From: a bacterium
Lineage (GTDB): Bacteria; Ratteibacteria; UBA8468; B48-G9; JAFGKM01
Assembly (NCBI GenBank): GCA_021157805.1
Contig: JAGGVW010000270.1
Location: 1-6,729 of the forward strand
Direction of reading: 5' to 3'
Length of the DNA stretch: 6,729 nucleotides
Shown here: positions 1 through 5,643 of the stretch, one piece after another
Numbering within the stretch: position 1 is the stretch's first letter
Layout of the letters: every line of letters starts with the position of its first letter
Translations under genes and position numbers: made by a program
Notes under the pieces: model-generated
Told to the model about the DNA's origin: nothing
Databases searched by the model: none
Seen by the model: the letters and a program-made list of their open reading frames with translations, nothing else

Positions 1-606
1 TATATATGGAGGATTGCTAACAATTATATCAAATTTAAAATTACCTTCTGGAAATAAATCATTCTTTATAAATCTAACTTTATTTTTAACATTATATTTA
101 CAGGCATTTTTCTTTGCTACTTCAAGTGCCTTCTCTGAAATATCTGTAGCAATAACTTTTGCTTTTTCAATTTCAAGAGCAAGTGAAATCCCTATATTTC
201 CACATCCTGTTCCTATGTCAAGAATGTCAACTGGTAATAAATGGAAAAATCGCTTATAAATCTCTATCGCTTTTCCAACAAGTATTTCTGTTTCGGGCCT
301 CGGGATAAAAACACCTTCTTCAACAAAAAAGTTATATTTATAAAAACCTACTTTCCCAACAATATACTGGAGCGGAATTCTTTCTATTCTCTTTTTAAGA
401 AAATTGATATATTTTTTTACAAGTTGAGATGGAATTTCTTTTTTTATTAAATAAATTTCAGGAATTTTTTTCCCTAAAACTTCACTTAAAAGAATTTCAG
501 CATTTTTAACTGGCTCTTCAATATTATAACTTTTTAAAATCTCACTTCCAATCTTAATTATATTTGCAGGAGTTCTATTTTTCTTTTGATAGAGTGGCAA
601 GAACAT
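1..606 (-). CDS. prmC: Peptide chain release factor N5-glutamine methyltransferase, 5' part (C-terminus beyond window)
   Basis: This SAM-dependent enzyme methylates the glutamine of the GGQ motif in class I release factors, improving termination. Reading frame and motifs: I translated 202 codons from the ATG at 606-604 with no stop. They contain an N-terminal helical substrate-binding domain (about residues 10-90), the family loop IPRPETE (101-107), SAM motif I DILDIGTGCG (127-136), an acidic residue after beta-2 (ATD, D155), and the catalytic NPPY at 198-201, two residues before the window ends. Known family members have about 280 residues, so roughly 75-85 are missing by truncation at the window edge, not by mutation. 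Start choice: this is the only ATG after an in-frame stop at 624-622, and GGAAAG lies 9 nt upstream. The start lies inside the preceding TPR gene (32 bp overlap), so translation is probably coupled. The substrate, release factor 1, is encoded two genes upstream. Identification is secure. Confidence 0.96.
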   Translation of the reverse strand, partial: MFLPLYQKKNRTPANIIKIGSEILKSYNIEEPVKNAEILLSEVLGKKIPEIYLIKKEIPSQLVKKYINFLKKRIERIPLQYIVGKVGFYKYNFFVEEGVFIPRPETEILVGKAIEIYKRFFHLLPVDILDIGTGCGNIGISLALEIEKAKVIATDISEKALEVAKKNACKYNVKNKVRFIKNDLFPEGNFKFDIIVSNPPYI

Positions 607-2440
607 TTGAAGCAACTTTCCTTATTTCCGGATATTGTGCTTCCTCACTTAGATAACTTATTAATCCTATTATTTCCTCATCAGGATTTGTCTTCAAATA
701 CTGCCCAAGAACCTTTACTATATCTGCTCTCAATTTTACTTCTGTATCTTTCTCCTGTGTTTGTGGATAGTCCTGTTTCAATTCTGCAAGAAGTAGTTTT
801 ATCCTGCTATAATCTCCAAGTCGTGCAAGAGTTAAAGCATAGTAAATTTTATAATTTGAAACGCCAAATTCTTTCCATGCTTTTTTTATAACAGGGAGTG
901 CATCTTTATCTCCCATTTTTCCAAGAGCAATTATTAAGTTCATAGCAAAAATAACCTCATTTTCTTCTTCTGTTGTTTTCTCCTGTGGGGTATACCCTGG
1001 CATAAATTCCTGTTCCATTCCAGGAGGAACCATCCCGGGAGGTGTCTGGGGTCTATAAGTTGGTGCTGAAATCTTAACCTTTCCACCTTTTCTCGCAAGT
1101 AGCATCTCATACCTTCTTCTTTTTTCCTGTAAATTCCTTAATTTTTCATCTATTTCAGTTAATCTTTCTCTTTTACCTTCAATTTGTTTATCTATGTTTT
1201 TCAACTGTGATTGAAGTTTCTCAACTTCTTCTTTTGAAAGAACCTGTGATTGTCCACCATGAGTCTCAGGAGGAGGGCCCATTACCCCAGGAGGAGATTC
1301 CATCATTTCAGGGGGGCCCATTGCTTCAGGAGGTGCTACCATCATACCTTCCTGTAATTTACTATTAATTTTATTTCTATCCTGTTGAAGTTTATTTATC
1401 TCACTACCTAAAGCAATTTTTTCAACCTGTAATTTATCTATCTGGTCGTTAATATTTTTAATATTTTCCCTTGCTTCTTCTCTTTCTCTTTCTCTTCTTT
1501 TCACCATATTATCTAATGTTGTTCTTAAAGCAACTATAACATTTTTTGTCCTTATTCCATCTATACTTTCAAGAGCAATAATTTTAACTTCAAATGGTGT
1601 TTCTTCATTTTGAATAAGAGACAAAATAAACTCCCCAACTTCGGGTTTATTAACCTTCCCGAGTCCTTTTATTAAATTTTTCTCAACTTCAATATTTTTC
1701 TCTTTCTCTATCATATTCATCAATTCTTTATAAACCTTCGCAATATCAGAAGAAGAATAAAAAGGTAATTTTTTGGCTGCTTTTTCTCTTATTGATTTTG
1801 TTCCATACTTTATTCTTTTCACAAGTTTTTCAATCGGAATTTCTTCCTTTTTTTCAACCATATCAGGCATTCCAGGTCCTATGGGCATTTTTCCCTCTTT
1901 TGCAACTTCCATCTGACCGGGTCCTTGTTTACCCTCCTTCTCTTTTTTCTTCTTTTCTTCTTCAAGTTTTTTTCTTTCTTCTTCCTCAAGTTTTGCCCAT
2001 TTATTTGAAAGTGATTCCTCTTTCAGTCCTTTCTCAATTTGCTCTTTTATCAATTTTGCCTTTTCTCCAACAAATGACTGAGGAGCAATTTTTAAAACCT
2101 TGTTGAATTCTTCAATTGCTTTTTTCCTATCATTCTGAGCAAGGTACAGATAACCAAGAGAATAATGAAAATCAGGATTTTTGGGCTCTCTCTCAATTGC
2201 TTCTTTATAATATTCCATTGCCTTTTTTAAATCACCTTTCCTGAAATATGCCTCTCCAAGATAATAATAAACAACAGGATTGTCAGGACTTAAATTTTTC
2301 GCCTGGTTAAAATAATTGACTGCTCTTTCATAATCTTTTAATTTAAGATAACTCAATCCGAGATTTACTTTATTCAGAAACTCATTAGAAGAAAAAAGAA
2401 ATGAAGAAAATAAAAATAGAATAAAAATTATTCTTTTCAT
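575..2440 (-). CDS. Exported TPR/HEAT-repeat protein with coiled coils and Pro/Gly/Met-rich linkers, function unknown
   Basis: I do not recognise a named family for this 621-residue protein. It starts with a likely signal peptide (residues 1 to about 18: KR followed by a Phe/Leu/Ile core and SS), so it probably acts in the periplasm or at the envelope. Three TPR units follow (about 22-55, 56-88, 90-122), showing the usual LG.AY...G...A...Y..A....P pattern. Then come a highly charged Glu/Lys segment (140-170), a Gly/Pro/Met linker (172-195), HEAT-like helices (about 203-310), a coiled coil (311-365), a proline-rich linker (366-395), a second coiled coil (400-448), another proline-rich linker (455-485), and a C-terminal HEAT-like block (about 494-620). 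No catalytic motif is visible; a scaffold or assembly role is inference. The ATG overlaps the prfA stop as ATGA and has AGGGGG 7 nt upstream, which fixes the start. Its position between prfA and prmC is odd for an exported protein. Confidence 0.9.
   Translation of the reverse strand: MKRIIFILFLFSSFLFSSNEFLNKVNLGLSYLKLKDYERAVNYFNQAKNLSPDNPVVYYYLGEAYFRKGDLKKAMEYYKEAIEREPKNPDFHYSLGYLYLAQNDRKKAIEEFNKVLKIAPQSFVGEKAKLIKEQIEKGLKEESLSNKWAKLEEEERKKLEEEKKKKEKEGKQGPGQMEVAKEGKMPIGPGMPDMVEKKEEIPIEKLVKRIKYGTKSIREKAAKKLPFYSSSDIAKVYKELMNMIEKEKNIEVEKNLIKGLGKVNKPEVGEFILSLIQNEETPFEVKIIALESIDGIRTKNVIVALRTTLDNMVKRREREREEARENIKNINDQIDKLQVEKIALGSEINKLQQDRNKINSKLQEGMMVAPPEAMGPPEMMESPPGVMGPPPETHGGQSQVLSKEEVEKLQSQLKNIDKQIEGKRERLTEIDEKLRNLQEKRRRYEMLLARKGGKVKISAPTYRPQTPPGMVPPGMEQEFMPGYTPQEKTTEEENEVIFAMNLIIALGKMGDKDALPVIKKAWKEFGVSNYKIYYALTLARLGDYSRIKLLLAELKQDYPQTQEKDTEVKLRADIVKVLGQYLKTNPDEEIIGLISYLSEEAQYPEIRKVASNVLATLSKEK
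986..1345 (-). other. Region encoding two Pro/Gly/Met-rich linkers around a coiled coil
   Basis: Within the TPR/HEAT gene, 1256-1345 encodes residues 366-395. There the unit MGPPE or MGPPPE occurs twice, with APPE and SPPG nearby. The stretch 986-1078 encodes residues 455-485, which carry TPPGM and VPPGM. The DNA is strikingly GC-rich for this window (repeats of GGGCCC and CCTCCT on the coding strand). It looks like a degenerate short repeat that grew by local duplication. The linkers are probably flexible joints between helical blocks. Confidence 0.7.
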
Positions 2441-3477
2441 TTTAATTCCCCCTTTAGAGCACTGATTAACTTATCAAGATCACCATCCATTATATCATCA
2501 AGATTATAAAGAGTTAAATTAATTCTATGGTCTGTAATTCTGTTTTGTGGGAAATTATATGTTCTGATTTTCTCACTCCTTTCGCCTGTTTTTACTTGCT
2601 TTTTCCTTTCACTATCAATTTTATTCTTTTTTTCATTTTCATACAACTTTTGTATTCTTGCCTTTAAAATTTTCATTGCTTTACTTTTATTTTTAAACTG
2701 AGACCTTTCATCTTGACAACTTACTGTAATCCCTGTGGGAATATGAGTTATCCTCACAGCAGATGAAGTTTTGTTAACATATTGTCCTCCGTGTCCTGAA
2801 GCCCTGAATGTCTCTATTTTTAAGTCATTTGGGTCAATTCTTATTTCGTTTTCCTCTACTTCTGGAAAAACAGAAACAGTCGCTGCTGAAGTATGTATTC
2901 TTCCATAACTTTCTGTTTCTGGAATCCTCTGCACTCTGTGAACTCCACTTTCAAATCTGAAATCTCCATAGGCACCTTTACCTTTCACAAGAAAAATTAT
3001 TTCTTTTATTCCTCCCAGTTCAGTTGTATTTGAGGAAAGAATTTCTATTTCATAATTCTTCCTTTCACAGAATTTGGAGTACATTCTGAAAAGGTCTCTC
3101 GCAAAAAGTGATGCTTCTTCTCCTCCCACTCCTGCTCTTATTTCAACTATAGCATTTTTCTGATTTACAGATGCTTCAGGAGAGAGAAAGTTTTTTATTT
3201 TTTCTTCCAGTATTTTTTTCTCTTTTTCAAATTTCTCAATCTCTTCTTCTATAAGAGTTTTTAAATCTTCCTCTTCATTTTCCAGAATACCTTTTAATTC
3301 CTCTATTTTTCTTTCAATCTTTTCTACCTGTCTTTTGTATTCCAGAATTTCCTCAACAATCCCAATTTTTTTTATTGCTTCAATATATTCCTGACTTCCT
3401 GGTTTACCTTTTGAAACAATCTCTAAGTTTCTTTTATATTCTTCCTCAAGTTCTTTTATTTTTTCATTTACTTCCAT
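2437..3477 (-). CDS. prfA: Peptide chain release factor 1 (RF1)
   Basis: This class I release factor reads UAA and UAG in the ribosomal A site and triggers peptide release. It has 346 residues; family members usually have about 355-360, and the small shortfall lies in the N-terminal helical domain 1. Visible features are a long charged helical domain 1 (1 to about 100), the conserved RAGVGGEEA block (114-122), the stop-codon tripeptide in PxT form (P186-E187-T188, inside [11 protein letters not shown]), which marks RF1 rather than RF2, and the catalytic GGQ at 230-232. A CQDERSQ.KNK block (254-264) and the C-terminal [15 protein letters not shown] block (305-319) follow. The residue after GGQ is Tyr, where His is more usual. 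The ATG lies 14 bp inside the end of rpmE with only a weak AAGAA upstream, suggesting coupled translation. The stop shares ATGA with the next gene. Q232 is the expected target of the PrmC encoded downstream. Confidence 0.98.
   Translation of the reverse strand: MEVNEKIKELEEEYKRNLEIVSKGKPGSQEYIEAIKKIGIVEEILEYKRQVEKIERKIEELKGILENEEEDLKTLIEEEIEKFEKEKKILEEKIKNFLSPEASVNQKNAIVEIRAGVGGEEASLFARDLFRMYSKFCERKNYEIEILSSNTTELGGIKEIIFLVKGKGAYGDFRFESGVHRVQRIPETESYGRIHTSAATVSVFPEVEENEIRIDPNDLKIETFRASGHGGQYVNKTSSAVRITHIPTGITVSCQDERSQFKNKSKAMKILKARIQKLYENEKKNKIDSERKKQVKTGERSEKIRTYNFPQNRITDHRINLTLYNLDDIMDGDLDKLISALKGELK
2441..2453 (-). promoter_or_regulatory. Ribosome binding site of the TPR/HEAT gene
   Basis: AGGGGG at 2453-2448 lies 7 nt before the ATG at 2440. 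It sits wholly within the last codons of prfA (encoding GELK), so the TPR gene has its own initiation site in addition to the ATGA overlap. It supports the chosen start. Confidence 0.75.
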
Positions 3478-3664
3478 ATTTTTTCTTGAACTTTTCTACC
3501 CTTCCAGCACTATCCACAAACTTTTGTTTTCCTGTGAAATATGGATGGCAGTTTGAACAAATATCAACCCTTATTTCTTTTTTTGTTGACCTTGTTTTAA
3601 CAACATTCCCACAAACACATATAATTGTTGCTTCCCCATACTTTGGATGAATTTTATCTTTCAT
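3464..3664 (-). CDS. rpmE: 50S ribosomal protein L31, zinc-binding type
   Basis: L31 is a small protein of the large ribosomal subunit that helps bridge the 50S and 30S subunits. The 66-residue protein begins with the diagnostic MKDKIHPKY. It carries four cysteines, C16 and C18 (CVC) and C36 and C39 (CSNC), which form the zinc site of the C+ (type A) form. It then has the family signature [20 protein letters not shown] (40-59). The length fits the family (about 66-70). The ATG at 3664 has a good GAGGGGG site 5 nt upstream. It lies 10 bp after the GerMN gene and overlaps prfA by 14 bp. The order rpmE then prfA is common in bacteria and places this gene in a translation operon. In organisms with two L31 paralogues the C+ form is the zinc-replete version. 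No second copy or zinc regulator is visible here. Confidence 0.97.
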   Translation of the reverse strand: MKDKIHPKYGEATIICVCGNVVKTRSTKKEIRVDICSNCHPYFTGKQKFVDSAGRVEKFKKKYGSK

Positions 3665-3676
3665 ATTTTCCCCCTC
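3665..3676 (-). promoter_or_regulatory. Ribosome binding site of rpmE, overlapping the upstream stop codon
   Basis: GAGGGGG at 3676-3670 lies 5 nt before the rpmE ATG. Its first two bases are the last two of the TGA stop (3677-3675) of the GerMN gene. A ribosome ending the first gene would stop on the start signal of the next, which favours reinitiation. Confidence 0.75.
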
Positions 3677-4220
3677 AATTCATATTTTCAAACTCTTTAA
3701 AGTCATCTCTTGTTAACAATTTATCCACCATTATTCCTTCACTGCTAAAATACTTTATTTTCTTTCCATCAATAAGTAATCTTACTTTATCTGCAGGAGG
3801 AAATTGAGTTGCTGTATAAACAATCTGCGAAAGTCGCATCTCCATTAATGAAGTTCCTCCTCCTTTTTCTATCTCTTCTGAAAAGTTTAGATAAACCACT
3901 CCATTTCTTATTTTTACTCCAAGTAATTTTACCCCTTCAGGTATAGAAGTGGAAATACCTGCTTCTTTTTCCTCATCTGTTGGGCCTTCCAGAAGATATT
4001 TTATAAGAACATTCACTTTCTTTTCAAGATTTCCTTTCCATGGGATGTTTCTCTCTACTTTAAAAAGATAGGAATTTTCTGTTCCACTTTTAAGAAAATA
4101 AACAAAACCAGTATTTCTACCTTTTAACTTCTTTTCAATCCTGATATATTCAAGAAAACCAATAAGACCCACTAAAATAAAAAGTAAAAAAGATAATATT
4201 ATTTTTTCGCTTTTTTTCAT
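3675..4220 (-). CDS. GerMN-domain protein, single-pass membrane anchored
   Basis: The GerMN (sporulation and spore germination) domain occurs in GerM of spore formers and in many envelope proteins of bacteria that do not sporulate, often as a lipoprotein or membrane-anchored module. Its biochemical role is not settled. This 181-residue protein has a short basic start (MKKSEK), one hydrophobic helix (about 7-25) with no lipobox cysteine, then an extracytoplasmic part. The GerMN features run from about 65 to 152: LLEGPT (76-81), [12 protein letters not shown] (91-102), VYLNFSEE (109-116), [10 protein letters not shown] (132-141) and VRLLIDG (146-152). It is the first gene of the operon, 10 bp before rpmE. 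No Shine-Dalgarno site precedes the ATG. Instead a promoter places its transcription start on the ATG (see the promoter entry). In the absence of other spore genes it should not be read as evidence of sporulation. The domain assignment is good; the role is unknown. Confidence 0.87.
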   Translation of the reverse strand: MKKSEKIILSFLLFILVGLIGFLEYIRIEKKLKGRNTGFVYFLKSGTENSYLFKVERNIPWKGNLEKKVNVLIKYLLEGPTDEEKEAGISTSIPEGVKLLGVKIRNGVVYLNFSEEIEKGGGTSLMEMRLSQIVYTATQFPPADKVRLLIDGKKIKYFSSEGIMVDKLLTRDDFKEFENMN

Positions 4221-4226
4221 AACACA

Positions 4227-4255
4227 ATTATATGTTTTTCAACCTTAAAAGTCAA
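4227..4255 (-). promoter_or_regulatory. Sigma-70-type promoter of the GerMN-rpmE-prfA-TPR-prmC operon
   Basis: On the minus strand TTGACT (4255-4250, one mismatch to TTGACA) is followed by exactly 17 bp and a perfect TATAAT (4232-4227). The expected start, 7 nt beyond the last base of the -10 box, is position 4220, the A of the GerMN gene's ATG. The -35 box directly abuts the hairpin that ends the upstream gene. The spacing and box quality are well above chance for a 73-bp intergenic gap, though AT-rich DNA yields TATAAT easily. Confidence 0.75.
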
Positions 4256-4277
4256 CCTCTGTGGATTTTTACAGAGG
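4247..4277 (-). terminator. Probable terminator after the UDP-sugar dehydrogenase gene
   Basis: A perfect 7-bp inverted repeat, CCTCTGT (minus strand 4277-4271) and ACAGAGG (4262-4256), with an 8-nt loop starts 16 bp after the dehydrogenase stop codon. On the minus strand it is followed by TTGACTTTT, a broken T-tract, so it may be a weak intrinsic terminator. The tail is also the -35 box of the next promoter. An alternative reading is an operator for a dimeric regulator placed against the -35 box. Confidence 0.55.
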
Positions 4278-4293
4278 AAAATGTTTGATTAAT

Positions 4294-5598
4294 TTAAACT
4301 ATGAATACATTCTTTTCTTTCTTTTTATAGACATTTCTTGTATCAATAATTATAGGGAGCATTTTTGAAAGTAATTCATAGTCCACATTTGAATGGTCTG
4401 TGATAATAATACCTGCATTATATTTTTTAATTCTGGAAATTGAAAATGGAATTGATTTAATTCTGTGAGGAAACTGTCTTGTTTTCTTTACTTCTTTAAC
4501 ATAAGGGTCATAATAATCTACTTTTTTAAAGCCTTTTTCTTTAAGAATTTTAAAAATTTTAATTCCTGGTGATTCTCTAATATCATCAACATCTTTTTTA
4601 TATGCCATTCCTATAAGGAGAATTTTCCCATTCTTAATTGAGACGCCACTTTTACTTAAAATTTCAATGGTTTTATCAACAACATAATAAGGCATATTTG
4701 CATTAATTTCTCCAGCAAGTTCAATAAATCTTGTTGAAAAATCATATTCTTTTGCTTTCCAGGTTAGATAAAATGGGTCAATTGGAATACAATGCCCTCC
4801 CAGACCTGGTCCTGGATAAAATGGATGGAAACCAAATGGTTTTGTTTTCGCTGCTTCAATAACTTCCCATATATTCACTCCCATTTTTCCAAAAATAATT
4901 TTCAACTCATTAACAAGAGCAATATTGACTGCTCTATAAATATTTTCAAGCAATTTTGTTGCCTCAGCCACCTCTGTAGATGAAACAGGAATGACTCTCT
5001 CTATCACTTGAGAATATAGAGCAACTCCTGCTTTTATACAATTATCTGTAATTCCTCCTACAACTTTAGGAATTTTACTCCCTTCAAAAGGATTCATCCC
5101 AGGATTTTCTCTCTCCGGTGAATAAACAAGAAAATAATCTCTTCCTGCTTTAAGGTCTTTTTTTTCAAATTTGGTATAAAAAATTTCTCTTGTGGTTCCT
5201 GGATAGGTGGTTGATTCAAGAGAAATAATATGCCCTTTCCTTAAATTTTCTAATATATCAAGAGATGTTTTTTCAAGATATTTAAGGTCTGGTTGTTTAT
5301 GCTTATCAAGAGGAGTTGGAACACATATTATTATTGCATCTACATCTTTTAATCTTCCCATATCTGTTGTGGCAGAAATTTTGGGAAGAAATTTTTTTAT
5401 CTGTTCAGAAGGAATATATGTTATATATGAAATCCCCTTATTTACTTTTTCAACTTTTTCTTTATCTATATCAAAACCAATAATTTCAAAACCAGCATTT
5501 GCAAATCTCAAAACAACAGGAAGCCCAACATATCCAAGACCGATAATTCCAACTTTTATTTCTTTCTTTTTTATTTTTTTTATTATTTCTTTAATCAT
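4294..5598 (-). CDS. wbpA: UDP-N-acetyl-D-glucosamine 6-dehydrogenase, WbpA type (nucleotide-sugar dehydrogenase)
   Basis: This family oxidises C6 of a UDP-sugar to the uronic acid in two NAD+-dependent steps in the cytoplasm, supplying precursors for O-antigen, capsule or other glycans. The 434 residues have normal length. Visible are the NAD-binding GLGYVG (20-25) with an acidic strand end (GFDID, D43), VPTP (93-96), ESTTYPGTT (128-136), SPEREN (160-165), the central-domain helix with K215 and N219 (ATKLLEN), the catalytic cysteine C270 in GPGLGGHCIPIDP, and the C-terminal GMAYKKDVDDIRESP (330-344). SPERENPGMNP and GGHCIPIDPFYLTWKA resemble WbpA-type UDP-GlcNAc dehydrogenases more than UDP-glucose dehydrogenases (Ugd). 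The exact substrate (UDP-GlcNAc, UDP-GalNAc or UDP-ManNAc) cannot be fixed from sequence alone. The ATG has a strong AAGGAGA 4 nt upstream. It lies 45 bp after the helicase gene and may share its transcript. No other glycan genes are seen in the window. Confidence 0.9.
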   Translation of the reverse strand: MIKEIIKKIKKKEIKVGIIGLGYVGLPVVLRFANAGFEIIGFDIDKEKVEKVNKGISYITYIPSEQIKKFLPKISATTDMGRLKDVDAIIICVPTPLDKHKQPDLKYLEKTSLDILENLRKGHIISLESTTYPGTTREIFYTKFEKKDLKAGRDYFLVYSPERENPGMNPFEGSKIPKVVGGITDNCIKAGVALYSQVIERVIPVSSTEVAEATKLLENIYRAVNIALVNELKIIFGKMGVNIWEVIEAAKTKPFGFHPFYPGPGLGGHCIPIDPFYLTWKAKEYDFSTRFIELAGEINANMPYYVVDKTIEILSKSGVSIKNGKILLIGMAYKKDVDDIRESPGIKIFKILKEKGFKKVDYYDPYVKEVKKTRQFPHRIKSIPFSISRIKKYNAGIIITDHSNVDYELLSKMLPIIIDTRNVYKKKEKNVFIV

Positions 5599-5609
5599 AT
5601 TCTCTCCTT
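5599..5609 (-). promoter_or_regulatory. Ribosome binding site of the UDP-sugar dehydrogenase gene
   Basis: AAGGAGA at 5609-5603 with a 4-nt spacer precedes the ATG at 5598. It is the best Shine-Dalgarno match in the window and supports this start over later in-frame codons. The rest of the 45-bp gap shows no convincing promoter. Confidence 0.75.
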
Positions 5610-5643
5610 ATTTCAAGGTTCAACAAATCACTTCTATAATTTA

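Noticed and set aside
14..450. Two short plus-strand open frames at the left end.
   Set aside because: The minus strand here encodes PrmC with all key motifs (IPRPETE, GTGCG, NPPY), which accounts for the sequence.
1256..1345. AGGAGG-like motifs on the plus strand resembling ribosome binding sites.
   Set aside because: They are the complement of CCTCCT proline codons in the TPR/HEAT gene, and no plausible plus-strand gene follows.
3675..4220. Reading the GerMN gene as evidence for a spore former.
   Set aside because: The domain is widespread in non-sporulating bacteria, and no other spore gene is visible.
5599..5643. Possible promoter before the dehydrogenase gene (TATAGA-like and TTGAAG-like sites nearby).
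   Set aside because: No pair of boxes with 16-18 bp spacing fits. The short gap and strong SD fit read-through from the helicase gene.
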